Shown in pieces: positions 1 through 12,650 of a DNA stretch of 64,000 nt. The notes under the pieces are model-generated. The model was given only the letters and a program-made list of their open reading frames with translations. It ran no database searches and was not told where the DNA came from. This stretch comes from Jacaranda mimosifolia (taxonomy: Eukaryota > Streptophyta > Magnoliopsida > Lamiales > Bignoniaceae): assembly GCA_018894105.1 (NCBI GenBank), contig CM032122.1:35371404-35435403 (forward strand), written 5' to 3'. Each line of letters opens with the position of its first letter. Position 1 is the first letter of the stretch. The position numbers were made by a program, and so were the translations under genes.

Positions 1-700
1 TGAATATTCTTGGATGTAGTTATAAATGAAGATATGCCTAAAGATTCACTTGAGCACCTGAGAGGACAGAGGAATATATGGTTATTCCTCTCAGAGGGAA
101 AACATTTTTCTTTCCCTTGTTTTTCTTTTCCTCAATATATTCAAAGGGCTCTTTGCCTAACTTCCTCTGCAAGACCCACGCCCAGCCTGTTTTGTTCTCA
201 ATCCACCACTCCTTTTCCTCTCTGGATCCAAATTTCCTACCATCATGCTCTTGCAACCCATTCTTCAGAGAGAATAGGAAAGGAAAGCGAAAAGAAGAGA
301 AAGAAAATGAAGAGAAATGGGAAAGAAAAATTCTTTTCTCCCAGCCCAAAAAGGAAAAAACTTGGACAATTCTACACTATCCCACAAGCTTTAAGCTCGC
401 AGTTAACAACAACAACTACTACTTTCTCCATTCTCAAATTCAGAAAAAACGTAATCTTGAACGTATTCTGTGAATAAATTGTGAGTGTTGGGAATAAAGA
501 TCAGAGCTTTATGTCGTTTTAATGTCACTCTGAGTGTTTGTGGGGGGTGGATTGAACTTTGAAGTTTGGTTTTCTGGGCTCTCTTGTTTTTCCTTTTTTC
601 CGGGGTGAAGCAAGTGTGAATGATGCTGCTTTTTCTTTTGTTACACAATCGCAGAGGGGAGTGTGCTAAAATGCGCCATGATGACTAATTAATGAGACAA
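1..700. other. Non-repetitive flank, possible 5' UTR/promoter of a small gene
   Basis: This stretch is less AT-rich than its surroundings. It has C/T-rich segments near 95-240 and a long GA-rich tract at about 265-360, a composition common in plant 5' UTRs. Long frames on both strands here have no recognisable protein family and are mostly low-complexity Lys/Glu/Phe/Ser, so I do not call them genes. A possible donor (GTGAGTG, about 481) and a possible acceptor (pyrimidine-rich then GCAG, about 652) could frame a 5' UTR intron leading to the small ORF at 706. That is inference only. Confidence 0.25.
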
Positions 701-705
701 GGGTG

Positions 706-834
706 ATGGAAAACGAGGCCTGGACTTTGGGAAGAATTGCTATGGCTGCCACTGGGTGGGGGATGTTTGTTGTCGGCTTTTTCTTCTGGTCCTATTCAAC
801 TAATTTCAGAATACAGTCAGAATTTTGTGTCTGA
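706..834 (+). CDS. Small ORF, 42 aa, one predicted membrane segment
   Basis: An ATG-started frame of 42 codons ends in TGA at 832-834. The peptide has a polar N-terminus (MENEAWTLGR), then a hydrophobic, aromatic stretch of about 20 residues (AAMATGW-like start through GMFVVGFFFW), and a short polar tail. It looks like a single-span membrane microprotein. I do not recognise a family. The segment is embedded in comparatively GC-balanced sequence at the end of the 1-700 flank, which is why it is kept although it is short. It could equally be a chance ORF. Transcript data or conservation of the frame in a related genome would decide. Confidence 0.3.
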   Translation: MENEAWTLGRIAMAATGWGMFVVGFFFWSYSTNFRIQSEFCV

Positions 835-899
835 GAGTTTTGGGACTGTACAAAGAATCTTGGAATAGGTTCAGTCAAGAACTGTTTCCTTAGAATTAT

Positions 900-1334
900 A
901 GCCAGAAAAGAAAAAAGAGAGAATTTAGGAGTCATTTGCCAAATTTATCTAAAAAATATTTTTTGGAATTTATAACATGTGATATGTTAGATCTTATTAT
1001 AAAAATAAATTTTTAAAGTATTTGAATAAAATGAGACTTATAAAGTATTTGTAATAATAATTTTGAAACTAAAATTACAAAAATTTAATAACTTTGTTAA
1101 AATTTTAAAAATAAATTAGAAAGTACCAACTTTTGTTTAAAAAAATTTATAAGGGATACTAGCATTTTACTTTTAATTAAAAACTTATGAACTTATGGTT
1201 TTAAAATAATCTATTAAATACTTTATAATATTTTATAAAACTTTCAAGCATTTTATAAGATATTTTGAGAAAATTGTAAGTTTATAAAATGAATTTGTTA
1301 CTCACATTTTGATTTTAATCCTTAGTAAATTAGG
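900..1334. other. AT-rich intergenic DNA, nothing recognised
   Basis: Poly-A/T-rich sequence with no open frame, repeat end or motif that I can support. Confidence 0.6.
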
Positions 1335-1420
1335 CACCAAATGGTCAATTAGATTAATGGCGACGCCTTCCCACTTATATATGTGAAGTTCGAGATTTGA
1401 ATCATAACGATTTAAATATA
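1335..1420 (+). repeat. Degraded tRNA-derived SINE-like fragment
   Basis: A segment with the layout seen in the clearer SINE copies at 28862 and 52335: a 'cccacttatatatgtga' core, then 'agttcgagatttgaatc', which resembles a Pol III B box. The A box is not convincing. Probably an old relic. Confidence 0.35.
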
Positions 1421-1424
1421 TATT

Positions 1425-1449
1425 TGTGTGTGTGTGTGTGTGTGTGTGT
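1425..1449. repeat. (GT)n microsatellite
   Basis: About twelve uninterrupted GT units, directly after the SINE-like fragment. Confidence 0.9.
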
Positions 1450-2640
1450 AAAGGACCTGGTAAACTAGGCTAAAATTCACCCAAGATCACTTTCAAACTA
1501 GATATGATCAACACTTTCCACAATAATCTAGTTAAGTTGCTTCCAAACAAAGCCTAACAATATTAGATTTTGTTGTACCTTTCACACTCACTAAACGTAG
1601 TTCCAAATTTGCCACTTATATGGAGAGGTCAGAGTTGTACTCTGGGGAAATGGGTTATTGCCCAACAGTGGAAGTTGGTGTCCTAATTTGAAAAGTCATG
1701 ATTGCCCTCATCTTTTGTTCTATATTACACAAAGTGGCACACCAGATCCGAAGAAACACAAGTCCTTCTCCACCGTAGGATCTGTGTCGGGTCAAGACCG
1801 CAACCCACTGGACAATGATGCTAGTCTTTTGTCACTTCATTTACCTTCTTTTTTTTTTATTTGGTAGGTAGTCTAGATTATTATAATAAATTAATAAAAA
1901 TTTACATTGGTTTAAAATTTAAGACTTAGATTCGGGTTTCAATCATGATTATAAGTCAACTATATTCAATTTTTTAATCCTGAATTAATTAATTAAATCA
2001 GATTGGCTCCTAAATTTGGTGGGAAAATTGACGTACTTTTTAAACAATAAGTGTAGTTGAGCAAATTCATGCATATATATAATTTTAAGTAGGTGTTTAG
2101 TTGAAGGTCGTATATATAATGTGAAATAATTTGAGTAATTAATTTAAGATTAATAAGTTTTGAGTCAATTTATGGTGAGTTAGTATGTCACACTTGCACG
2201 CCAATTAGCTGAATGAAATTTCAGAAATTAGTTAAAATCTAATAATAATGAGGTGGCAATTGTCTAATGTTAATGTATTTTCTTGGAAGATACAAGCTTG
2301 CTTTGAGCCCATAAACCCACAATCCTACCCGTCTTTGAAGGGTAAATAGTGCTATTCCATTCTCGTTAGTGTCTCCCCTTAGGGCCATGATGAGTTTACC
2401 ATTTTGAGATTTTTTGTCTTTTGAGGCAACATTATGCTAATGTTTTTGTTTTTTGCAGTACCTATGGCCCCTAAGAGTGAGAGTGGGCATATACTTTGAT
2501 GGGGCACTTATCCATTAACGAATATGATGATGCAGTTTTTGGTAGGAGAAGTGTTTGGGAGAAATTTGGTGAGACTTATGAGGTCAAGTGGAACTTCACA
2601 CTAGTCCATCGAGTTGGTAGTGAAGGCGCGGGAATCCTAC
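1450..2640. other. Intergenic DNA without a supported gene
   Basis: Mixed sequence. A 69-codon frame at 1658-1867 opens with TTG and lacks any family signature, so it is not called. A more GC-balanced block at about 2290-2640 resembles a decayed coding or retroelement fragment, but I could not assign it. Confidence 0.4.
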
Positions 2641-2649
2641 AATCAACGT

Positions 2650-3390
2650 CTTATTGAGGTGGCCTTCAATTAAAAATTTTCGATACTTAATTTAGATCGA
2701 GCAATAGAGAATAAAATAAGATAGAAAAGAGAATGAAGTGAGTGGTTGAAAATGTACTCGTAGCATTTATAAGAGGGGTATTTATAATTGAAAGTAAATC
2801 CTAAAAGCGGGATGTCGAAATAATCATCGACCCCCTATAAAGAGGTACAGTTATCGGCCCCATATAAAGAGGCACAATTTGGGCACTTGAAGTCTTTTGG
2901 AAGATGCCAAGTAACATAATTTTGGTCGCCTAGGTGGTTTAGTGGTAGGTTTGCCGCATTTATTATGGTGGAAACTGACTGCGATGCATTTAACTAATGC
3001 AAAAAAAAAATAGACGGATGACAGCATTAAATACGAAAGAAGATGACTGACTAAAATTCCAGTGCTTATTAAATACAACCGCTCAAACAAGATAAGTGCG
3101 TCCTCGACCATATGGGGTCGATGTTGATAGTTTGCTAATTTAAGGACTCCATCTTATATGGCTCCCCAAACAAGATTGATCCTCACTATTCTTCGTTAAG
3201 CTTGATTGATCGACTTAAAGGTGGTTGAAGAGAGGCTAAGAAACATTCTTTGTAGGGACGTTGGGGTAACTTTTCACATAAGGGGTTAACTTGAAGGCAG
3301 TCGACGAGATTAATTAGGTGAGACAATGCTGCCTGTTCTTCAAAAGTAGGACAAAATTTGGGCAAGATAAAGTCATATCAAGTTGGTACT
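2650..3390 (-). mobile_element. LTR-like retroelement remnant
   Basis: A GC-balanced block in AT-rich surroundings. On the - strand it carries a TATA-like TATAAATACCCC box at about 2776-2787, a feature shared with the remnants at 13.3 and 39.1 kb. No coding domain, primer site or second LTR was found. The assignment to an LTR is inference from composition, TATA position and similarity of layout between the copies. Confidence 0.35.
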
Positions 3391-3399
3391 CGAACTCTC

Positions 3400-4750
3400 C
3401 CTTATCTGAATAAAAGTACTTTTATAATTTAGGCATAATCATATAGTTAAAATATATATTTTTATGCAAAATTGATTCATTTCAATTAAATTTAGATTTT
3501 GATTCAAGTTTCAATAAATGCCACAGCAACGATTCAATATATAAACGACAAATAATTGTTCAATTGCATGCTACACTTCTAATCAATTCCTACAAGTTGT
3601 AAATATTAATATTTTCCATTCAATTCAAACTAATGAAAAATCATTTTAATCGTACCCCTTTTTAGGATATTTCTTATCATTTTTAAAGGTTAAATCAGCT
3701 ACTTAGGGTTACACGTATTTGGATTAATGGATTGCATCTAACACCAGTTCCACCGTTTCTAGAATTGAACTCAGAATCACACTTCAATCCCATTGTTTCT
3801 AACTAGGTATGATAAAATTGTGGGTGAGAGTTAATGAAGCCTATATTTGAAAACTAAGATGAGGTTTCCCAAATTTTTGGGTTTTGGCTATACTTTTTTT
3901 TAAAAATGTATCCATGTGGTTTCAATCCCCATTCATTCTCGAATTTTACATATATAAATGTGAAGATAATAATATTTAGCCAATGACCAATCGACGGGCT
4001 TTGGCAATTTGAATTCCAACCACATTAAAGTGTGGATATTTATCTATTTTGACAATTATTATTGTAGATTAATAATTATAATTAGTCAATTATTAATAAT
4101 AGTTTAGTGTAATGTTATGCATTGCTGCATTTGTCCGTTTTACTAAAAAGATGAAGGGATAAAAATATGGAAACTTAATTCTACATCTGACTAGATCAAT
4201 TTTTAGGTTAAATCAAGAAAAGTTATTGAAAAAAATGAAAAAGTTAATAAAAAACAAATTTATTCTCTATAATAAGATGCTTTTAGGTAATCTAAATTCA
4301 ATAAAATTACATTTTCTTATTACTAATTATCAACAAACAAAATTGACTAATGATTATACATATACTACTAACAACTAAAAAAAAAAAAAAATTAAACACG
4401 GCATAAGAAACATCAACGTGACAAAATTTTTAAAAAAATTTACTGTAAATCAAGAATTTTATACACACAAAAAAAAACCCTAGTAATTTTCTCATGATAA
4501 TATTGATTAATCCCATCCTTGAGTTCCATTCTACTCTTAAAACTTATATACACTATAGAGTATGTTGTGACTGTAATTAGCAGGTATTGTCTGCATCTTT
4601 TTGTAATTAACTCGGAAAGCTGGCAACTGTCATTCTCTTTGTATGGATTGAAAGGACTTCCCTTAGGTAACTTCGACGCTTCTATTCTACATATTCTACT
4701 CAAAATTATTATTTCGATATATTGAAAAGCAAAAATGATTTATTAACTTG
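3400..4750. other. AT-rich intergenic DNA
   Basis: No coding frame or complete element recognised. The 87-aa and 68-aa frames around 4440-4725 overlap antisense and show no family features. Confidence 0.5.
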
Positions 4751-4756
4751 GTTTGT

Positions 4757-5262
4757 AACTACACATTTGTTTTCATTGTCTACACCCATTTTCATTTTCA
4801 CTGAAAATGAAAACAGAAAACTGTCACTATCTAAATCATTTTTTCAAACATTTTCATTTTCAAAACATTTTTTATTATATTCTCTCTACATTTTCTTCCA
4901 TTTTTCAATCCTATCATTATCTTAATCATTTTTTATTTTTTCAATATTTCTCATACACCATTCACCACAAAAATATTATAAATTCAAATTCAAATTATAA
5001 TATTATTTTTTCAAACAATCACACATCACATCATCAATTAAAATTCAAAAATTACACAAATTTTAATACAAAAACATCTAACATCCAAATACATCTCATT
5101 TTCACATCCATATAAACATATATAAACCTATAATTTTCTACAACACATCTAAATAAAATTTCTTTTTCAAATTCAACTATTCTAACTAACTTTTCTCTCT
5201 CCATTTTTACTTGAAAATGAAAATACCCCATGAAAATGAATCCAAACGGGCCCTAAGTATTT
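4757..5262. mobile_element. MITE-like AT-rich element, one clear end
   Basis: The right end reads AATCCAAACGGGCCCTAAG. Its reverse complement (GGGCCCGTTTGGATT) is a common terminus of plant non-autonomous hAT-like MITEs and resembles the ends of the MITE at 40479. The body is C/A-rich and low in G, like the other MITEs here, and has internal inverted copies of CATTTTCATTTTC / GAAAATGAAAA. A matching left terminus was not found, so the element may be truncated on the left. Confidence 0.4.
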
Positions 5263-5639
5263 ATTATACAAAAAAAATGTAGATATTTATTTATTTTTAG
5301 TAGTTGTATTTTGTCAATTGTGATAATTCTAATCAACTGATCTAGATAATTAATGAGGTCATACTATTGTGTCAGATGATGAGATTTTAACCTAAAACCA
5401 AATGAATTGATTAGGTCATTGAGTGTTCCAACAAAAACTTTTTAACATTCAAACCAATGGAGGTTGGTCAAAGGTTTTAAATCATTTTTAAATAAATTTA
5501 GGATAATAAAATGCATATTTTAATTATTATGTTGGTTTTGCGATATTTAAAAAAAAAAAAAAAACGGTGATATGAACCTATCACATCAAACTTTGTTGTT
5601 TATGTATGATCAAGCAATATCGACAAAATGAATCCAAAT

Positions 5640-6250
5640 TCTAAATTATATCCATGTTAAGCTAGGTCTAATCTAGCCAGTATAAAAAAATGAACATATC
5701 CTCAAATATGTAAGTTATGTGGAAGGATGAGTTTATGTTAAGTGAAGGTGTTTGACAGAGGTTTAATCAAGCTGGCGAGAGTGCTTGCTCAAGCAAGTAG
5801 GGTAGAGATCGAATTTGCAAATAAAGGAGAGCATGTTATACTTATCAAGATAGTTCTTGGTTAAAACTTGTTAATACTTAAGTTGGGACAAAAAAGGAGT
5901 ATATATAAGAAAAGTACAAAATCTAAGAGCAATTCGAGCTATTGAAGCATGCATGTAACATTTACAAGGACATGCATTTATAGCAAAGAGAAATCACATG
6001 GAGCAAGGTTGAAATTACTAGTTCGCCCTTATAGGGATGTGCAGCCCTATTGAGGTTAGGACTACTTGAGGTCTTTCGCAAAACGTTGATCAGCAAGTTG
6101 TGTGGCTGCTCGACAACATTAAATGCATATGAAGATGGCCAACGACGTTATCAAATATGAAAGGAGACAACAACACATTATCAACACAAAAGGCTCTTCG
6201 AGGAGGCACAACCTCTCACTTACAATAATAAATTGAAACAATAGGGGTAA
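5640..6250 (-). mobile_element. LTR-like retroelement remnant
   Basis: Another GC-balanced island. Its - strand shows a CTATAAATGC box near 5975-5984 placed much as in the 2.65 kb remnant, and the flanking words (aattcgagctattgaa, acatttacaagg) resemble those of the 13.3 kb remnant. No ORF survives. Confidence 0.35.
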
Positions 6251-6259
6251 AATTGTCAA

Positions 6260-6837
6260 GCCACATATGTTCTCATAATAAATAACATATACTTATTTTA
6301 TTTAAAAATTATCATATGGGTCACGTACAATTTGAAATTCATGAATTGCATTGATAAATGAAGAAATTATTAACAATTCTGAAGGAACTTATGATTTGTA
6401 TTTGTACTAAATTATTTCCAATCCCCGACAACTAAGACTAAATAATTTAAGCTTAAGCTTCCACATGAGCTATCTGACAGGGACAAATAAAGAACCGGGA
6501 AGAGGGGTGGACATAAAAAGATGTAGCAGTAGTTGGAATCACATGAGTTCGTGCACCTTTTGGGCCTTTTTACTACTTTATGTAACCTTAGCACTGTAAC
6601 ATAATAGCTTTTCATTATTTTATTTTTGGGAAAATCGATATGAGATTATGAACAATATTATCCTAGTTTATACCCAATAAAGTAAATTACATTATTTTGT
6701 CCTAGTCAATATAAGATTTCCTCTCTTTTTTATGCCATTTTCTTTAGAATTTATTATTACAAAAATGCTTGTGGGTTAATAAACTATTTATAAAATTAAA
6801 AGATTTTAAATATGCAATATTATCATATTAATTAATT
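6260..6837. other. AT-rich intergenic DNA, nothing recognised
   Basis: No supported feature. The 67-codon frame antisense to 6412-6615 has no family signature. Confidence 0.5.
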
Positions 6838-6935
6838 AGCCACTAGTCAATTGATTGAATCGCACACTCTTACACTTATATGTGTAAGGTTTGAGGTTAA
6901 ATTCAAATGACTTCAGGTGTGTGTATGAATAAAAA
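6838..6935 (+). repeat. SINE-like fragment (degraded)
   Basis: It contains 'cactcttacacttatatgtgtaaggtttgaggttaaattcaa', laid out like the SINE cores at 28862 and 52335 with a mutated B-box-like part. Low confidence because both Pol III boxes are eroded. Confidence 0.3.
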
Positions 6936-7085
6936 TTCATCAAATTTATTATAATAATTTTGAGCTATTTTGAATTTATGAAAAAACACTTTGGAGTTTG
7001 TTTTTCAAACTCCAAGATTGATTTGAAATTCATTTAATTTTAGAATTTATTCGAAGTATTTGACTCCAAATCCTCTCTACAAATT

Positions 7086-7558
7086 TAGGTAATGTTTGGG
7101 TATGTTTTTTGTGTGATTTTAATATGTGTTTTGGGAGAAGAAATGTTGAAAGTGATATTAGAGAATGTGAAAATTGTGTTAGGGAATATAATGGATTTTT
7201 GGTTTTGTTTGGGAGAAAAGTTAGAAATTGATTTTGGAGACTTTTGGTATGTTTGTTTATGTTTTGGGGGAGACATTTCTTACTGTAGCAATTAAATCAA
7301 TATTTTTTTGTTGGATTTTGGGATGAAAGTGGAATTGAGTGATTTTTTTATTGTTAGAATAATAATAAAATAGATATGATGTATATATAATATATGTATA
7401 TATATATTGAAAAATAGAAAAGTTTGGGGACAATGAAGGATATGAGAAGATATTTTGGGAAACTTTTTTTAGTGTTTTGAATAAAAAATGAGGGTATGCT
7501 TGGTTATATTTTTCTAAAACAATTTTGTTTTGGGGGAACATGACCAAGCATTCCCTTA
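7086..7558 (-). mobile_element. MITE family A, full-length copy
   Basis: An element of about 473 bp with imperfect terminal inverted repeats: TAGGTAATGTTTGGGTATG at the left, and the reverse complement of the right end begins TAAGGGAATGCTTGGTCATG. Its reverse complement matches the copies at 24161-24412 and 40838-41187 along most of their length, including a TATTATTCTAAC block followed by 'cactcaattccactttc' and 'aaaacataaacaaacatacc'. No protein is encoded, and no clear target duplication remains. The G-rich strand produces spurious ORFs. Confidence 0.75.
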
Positions 7559-8400
7559 GCTTCTCAATGCAGCCAAATTATTGCTTATTGTGTCAACTTT
7601 ATTGTTGTCTTCTTAAAGGAAATAACCGAATACATACTAATTAAATATTTATTTTTTTAAATAAATACCAATAGTTACATTTATGTCATTTACAATTGCC
7701 AAATTAAACTTTATGAGATCTAATTTTTCGTTGTTCCTTAATAACTCAGTAATACAATAGTTGACTATTAATCGATTGAGTGTAGAATACATTATTAGTG
7801 TTATTATTGATAATATGCAATAGAAATATAAAGAAAATCCATAGAAATCCACTATCTAGGAAAATTTCCTTTTTCTTTTATTCCCTAATTCATCTCACTG
7901 TAGAAAAGGCCCACTTGATTTCTAAATTGAATTCATAAACTTAGGTTGAAAAAATAATTATTATTTTTGACTAAGTATGGAAAAAAAATTGTTAGTAAAT
8001 ATTTAAATGCTCGTTGCATGTTACGAAGGTTTTACCATTGAAGGAAGAAGATTTTTATCGGCGTATATAAGAAGGGTACTATTTTGAATTGGGATAATTA
8101 TTGTGCATTGCTAGATACCAACGAAGCTACGTATGTGAACCTTGAGGAAATTTGAATTTTAGGAAAAAATAATCATATTTCTTAATTAACTTCCTATGTA
8201 ATAAGATTAAGTTAAGCGGGTTGAACAAATTAAAAATAGCTTATTCATATTAAAAGGTAAAAAAGTCACTGTTTTTACAACCGACAGGTCAATACTTAAA
8301 GTGACTGAATATTTACATTTAACGATAAATTTGATCATCATCATTAATCTTTTATTAAAATAACAATTATGTACATCTCCCCAAGTTAACTTCACAGATC
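7559..8400. other. AT-rich intergenic DNA, nothing recognised
   Basis: No supported feature. Confidence 0.5.
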
Positions 8401-8402
8401 AA

Positions 8403-8470
8403 AGGATATGATGATACATTGTCTTGTTTAATGTATCATGATACATCATCTTGTTTAACATTAAACAAGT
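8403..8470. repeat. Cluster of palindromes and direct repeats
   Basis: Two directly repeated 'gatacat..tcttgttta' units (8413-8430 and 8440-8457) overlap a perfect 16-bp palindrome ATGTATCATGATACAT (8431-8446) and a hairpin CTTGTTTAACATTAAACAAG (8450-8469, 9-bp stem, 2-nt loop). Confidence 0.8.
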
Positions 8471-11400
8471 TGATGGTCATGAAATAGTTATAAGTTATTT
8501 TTCCTCTTAATTCATCTTTTGAAGCGCGTTCAAGATAGAGCCATAATGCGTGCCAGTGAAATAATTCATGTTGGATCTATGTAATTGACAGAGAATTTAA
8601 TTATTATAAATATATAAAAAAATAAAAATACCATTTTAATTTAAAAGGAAAGGTACCGTACGGACAGCTTTCTTAGAGTGATAGATTATCATAGAACCAA
8701 GTACAAACACAAATGGCAGCGTGGTACCTAGAACAGGAACTATATTGCTCTCATTCTCATGTTTAATCATATTATTGCACTGATTTTCGTTTCTTCGATG
8801 CTCCACCTGGAAGCTGTCTCTTCTTTTTTTTTTTTTTTTTTTTTATTTAATGGGAATTGCATGGGTTCTTACTTTTCAAAAGTGATTTATTTTAAAAATA
8901 GTAGAAAAAATTATATATTAATAAAAGTAAGAAATATTTGGGAATTGATCAAGAAAATAATGGAAAAGTGAAACGAGAATATTTGGTAAAAGAATAATTT
9001 ATATTTGAGTTTATGTGAGAAAATAGTAAATCAGTCTTTAGCTGTAATATAAAGTTTTCAGAATATTTGTGAGAATAAAATTGCCAAACATAACTTATAA
9101 ATATATAATTACTGAAAAATTAAAAAATTACCAAGCTATTTCCTTTTCTTTTTTTTTTAATAGTTGAAAACACTCCAGCTGGATCATGCAAACTTATATC
9201 AAATTGTGTTACTAATACTTGTTACAATGCAGTAAAACTAAAATTTCAAAATTATGAGGTCTTTGGTTCATATTGTATCATCAAAAGTATAAGTATTTAT
9301 TTGTCTAGTAGTTCATTATTTAATGTATATTGTGGTGTAACAATATATTGATTGTGTTTTTAAAAATACTAATTATAATGTATATTAAATACTTACCATT
9401 GTTTCATTTAGAGTTATTACACGCATGGCATCTTGAATTTTTAGATATGCTTCCGGAAGGACTTGAAAAAGAAAATTTAGAAATTACATTTTGTAATTTA
9501 TATAATTAAACTAAAAAAATTACTAAAATTGTAAAAATTTATTGGGTCTTCGCATTTTTGTTATAATGCTAAAATTTAAATATCTTAATTTTAGAACTTA
9601 TAATTTATGTCAAGTACAAGAAAATATGTGATAAATTTTCAAATAAAATATTTTATTAAAAAACTTGTTAAATCAGCCAAACAATCGCTATCCTTTTCAA
9701 TTGGCTAGACAAACTTTTTTTTTTCCCGAGATGATATGTAACCTATCTTGGCAGTAATTGAAATAGAAGTACACAAATAGATATATATAGATATATTTAT
9801 ATATATATATATATATTTAAGTTGGGAAAGGGAATCGTCCCAATTTATTCTAAGTACCCCTATGACCGCAGATCCACACCTGATTTAAGATTAGAATTTT
9901 AACAATCCAGATTGTTTCGACCTCTATATCGCCTCTACCAAGGTTATAAATTCGCATAATTGAACTCGATATATATATATATATATATAAGTAATTAATT
10001 GAGTGGACAGCCCAATACAAACGTCGTATCATGTGAATCCAAAGCAAGATATGACGGAATTTATTGTGTCACATATGAGATATGCCACAATGGGACAAAG
10101 AGCTTGACAAATTTGACTATCACAAACTGATCAATTGATATCATCTTTCATATTCACTCAAAATTTGCTTTAGATTTCAGTCTTCATTTTGTCTCCACTT
10201 TCATACAAATGCCTTCCTTTTTTGTCCAATAATTTGAAATTCAAGTGACACGTTTCCCATTCTGCTGTGAAACATTTTCTCCTTATGGGGATTTTTTTTT
10301 AGAGAGATATTAAATTTAATTTAATTTGAAATGTTTGAGATAATTTACAGATGATTCTCATTTATCATTTATTACGCATATTCATAATAGAAAATTTTTG
10401 CTATGCTGAGGAATTTGCATGTAGTGATATTAAACTTTATTCAATATTAATATAGTTAAAAAAATTTGAGTCAATTTATAAGTTGTTCTCTTTTTCAGTC
10501 AGTGAAGTATCTTTCAAAAGATAAGAATCCCAGTATATTATGGAGCAATACATTATGCATTCGGGCATTTGTATGTGAAAATGAATTTAGATACCATCAG
10601 CATATAACTTTCAAAAAGAAAAGGAGGAAATTTTAGTTTTACTACTAAAGTGTGAAAAAGGCTTTAATTTTTTAATGATCATGCATGAGACACTGAGATC
10701 CAGGGCATTGACATTGCACAGTACCTTTAATTCTGTTCTGAAAAAGAGAAGTTCCTCCTCAATTGGCATCACTTTTCTGTTGTTGAAGATGTTGGTAAGT
10801 GGGGTTCACACTGTGTGTTGGTGAATAGCTAAAAAAATGGCATCTCTAGGTTCATGAGATATATATATATATATATCCTTAAAAGAGTAGATATTTTTCA
10901 TGGACTTTGTTCTATGTTTTGGGCAAAATAGATTTTTAGACTTCCTACATAGATTTTTAACATACAACTTCACTTACCACCACAAAAGTTGACAAAAAAA
11001 ACCAATTATTTTAATTATCGTGATATGTTTTGAAATTCTAAATGTAAGAGTGTTTTGACAATATCTGTCTCGTACTTTTTTTTATAAATTTTTTTAATAT
11101 ATCAAAGTCTTTTTGTTAGAAGTTTCTTTAACTGAAACTGATTAGAAATATAGGAATCTCATGTAAATCAAAAAAAACTTTCTATAATAACAAGGTAAGT
11201 TTTCAAGTTCCTTTGGTAAAAAGTAAAGGGTGTAGTAAACTGCAATACTTACGGACAAAATTATTTGCGAATTACACAAATTTTTTGTATTATTTCTAAT
11301 TTGTATTCTTAATTCATGCTTAAATGATAACATTAATAATGTCGTGGTATTACTTATTTCTTTCATTGACCCAAGCTTGAGAATAATGAATGCTAGTTAT

Positions 11401-11900
11401 GACCATAACAAGTGTAGGCCATGATCCATGGCATGCCTTGGACCAAATCATGTCCAATTACTAGCCTTTGCCCTCTTTGCATCATACATAAGAAAGGAAT
11501 TGTAATTATACTTTGCAATCTTTTTTTACTTTGCGGTGCTATATATAATTCCTTTGTTTTAAAAAGTCCATTTTTTTGAAAGGGTGATATAATTAATTTG
11601 TTTCTTTAAAAGGTCCATGCAAGTTGATTATATGCTTCTTCGCTAATACTTCACCCAATTCCTTATTTAATTATTTTTGACATAGGATGTGTTTGATACC
11701 ACTTTAGATCTTTTATTCTATTTCCTATTTTATCTCATTTTTCGACTTGTTATTGTAGATATATTAATTTTTGGTCAATTGAGAAGTGACACATGTAAAA
11801 TAGTATACTAGTTATTCATTTAAAATTTTCTATTTATATTTTGGAATTTACTAAATTTAATTTTAAAAGATAAATAGTTAATTTTAATCAATACTCTGGT
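8471..11900. other. AT-rich intergenic DNA with simple repeats
   Basis: Poly(T) at about 8824-8845, (AT)n runs at about 9798-9818, 9968-9988 and 10858-10877. No gene supported. A 49-codon ATG frame starting near 10676 has no family signature and is not called. Confidence 0.5.
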
Positions 11901-12650
11901 ATTTATTTTATGTTCAAATCAAATATTGACAAGTGTTAAAGATGAAGTATCTACTTTTTTGACAAATCAAATCAAGAATATTTGATATTATCTATTGATA
12001 TATGATATTATATCTTGATATTTGATATTATCTTATCAAATAGATAACTATCAAAGAAGTTTAAGTTAATCTGGAAGTCTCCCATCAAGCATCTATATAA
12101 AGGAGATGACCAAAGCACATTCAATACACAACACAAATTCCAGCAAGTAAGAGAAACTTTGAAGAAGTTCAGCAATCCTCTCAATCAAATTTAAGGAGAT
12201 TCATGACATTCAAGGCGTTCTTCACGGAGTTCATCACATTCTGGCGTTTGATTCGAGATTAATATGCGGAACCCTCAAATTGACATTATTTTATTCAAAT
12301 TAAATATAAGAAGATCCATGATGTTCAAGGCATTCTTCGCGGAGCTCATATATTTTGGCGTTTTATTCGAGATTAAGGTGCAAAGCCATAGAATTGGCGT
12401 TATTTCTTCAAATCAAATTTAAGGAGATCCATAGCCTTCAAAGCGTTCTTTGTGGAGCTCATCAAATTTCAAGATCATATTTGGAAGAGAAGAGTTAGAG
12501 AATTAGATTAGAGATTGGATCCACAATTGATAAGTTTGAATCTTGTTTTATTTATATAATTTTTCTTGTCTTGTAATTTTATTTTGCAGACAAAGAAATT
12601 TTCGCTTATGGTTATATTTATGCCAAGTGTATCTGATTTTCAATCAATTA
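11900..12650 (+). mobile_element. Probable solo LTR / LTR fragment with internal tandem repeat
   Basis: A + strand TATA box (CTATATAAAGGAGATGA, about 12092-12108) is preceded by repeated TTGATATTTGATATTATC words and followed by a transcribed-looking leader, an LTR-like layout. Downstream lies a tandem repeat of about 115 bp (starts near 12188, 12300 and 12416; units begin with an AAATTTAAGGAGATYCAT-like word). No coding domain adjoins it. A promoter of an unrecognised noncoding transcript is an alternative. Confidence 0.4.
12188..12470 (+). repeat. ~115-bp tandem repeat, about 2.5 copies
   Basis: Three successive units share 'agatccatgatgttcaaggc', 'gttcttcgcggagctcat' and 'tggcgttttattcgagatt'. 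The third unit is cut off after the 'ggagctcatcaaattt' part. Copies differ by scattered substitutions, so the duplication is not recent. Confidence 0.8.

Noticed and set aside
10..477. 155-codon frame on the + strand
   Set aside because: Low-complexity, opens with TTG at the very start of the window, and overlaps equally long frames on other strands; no family pattern.
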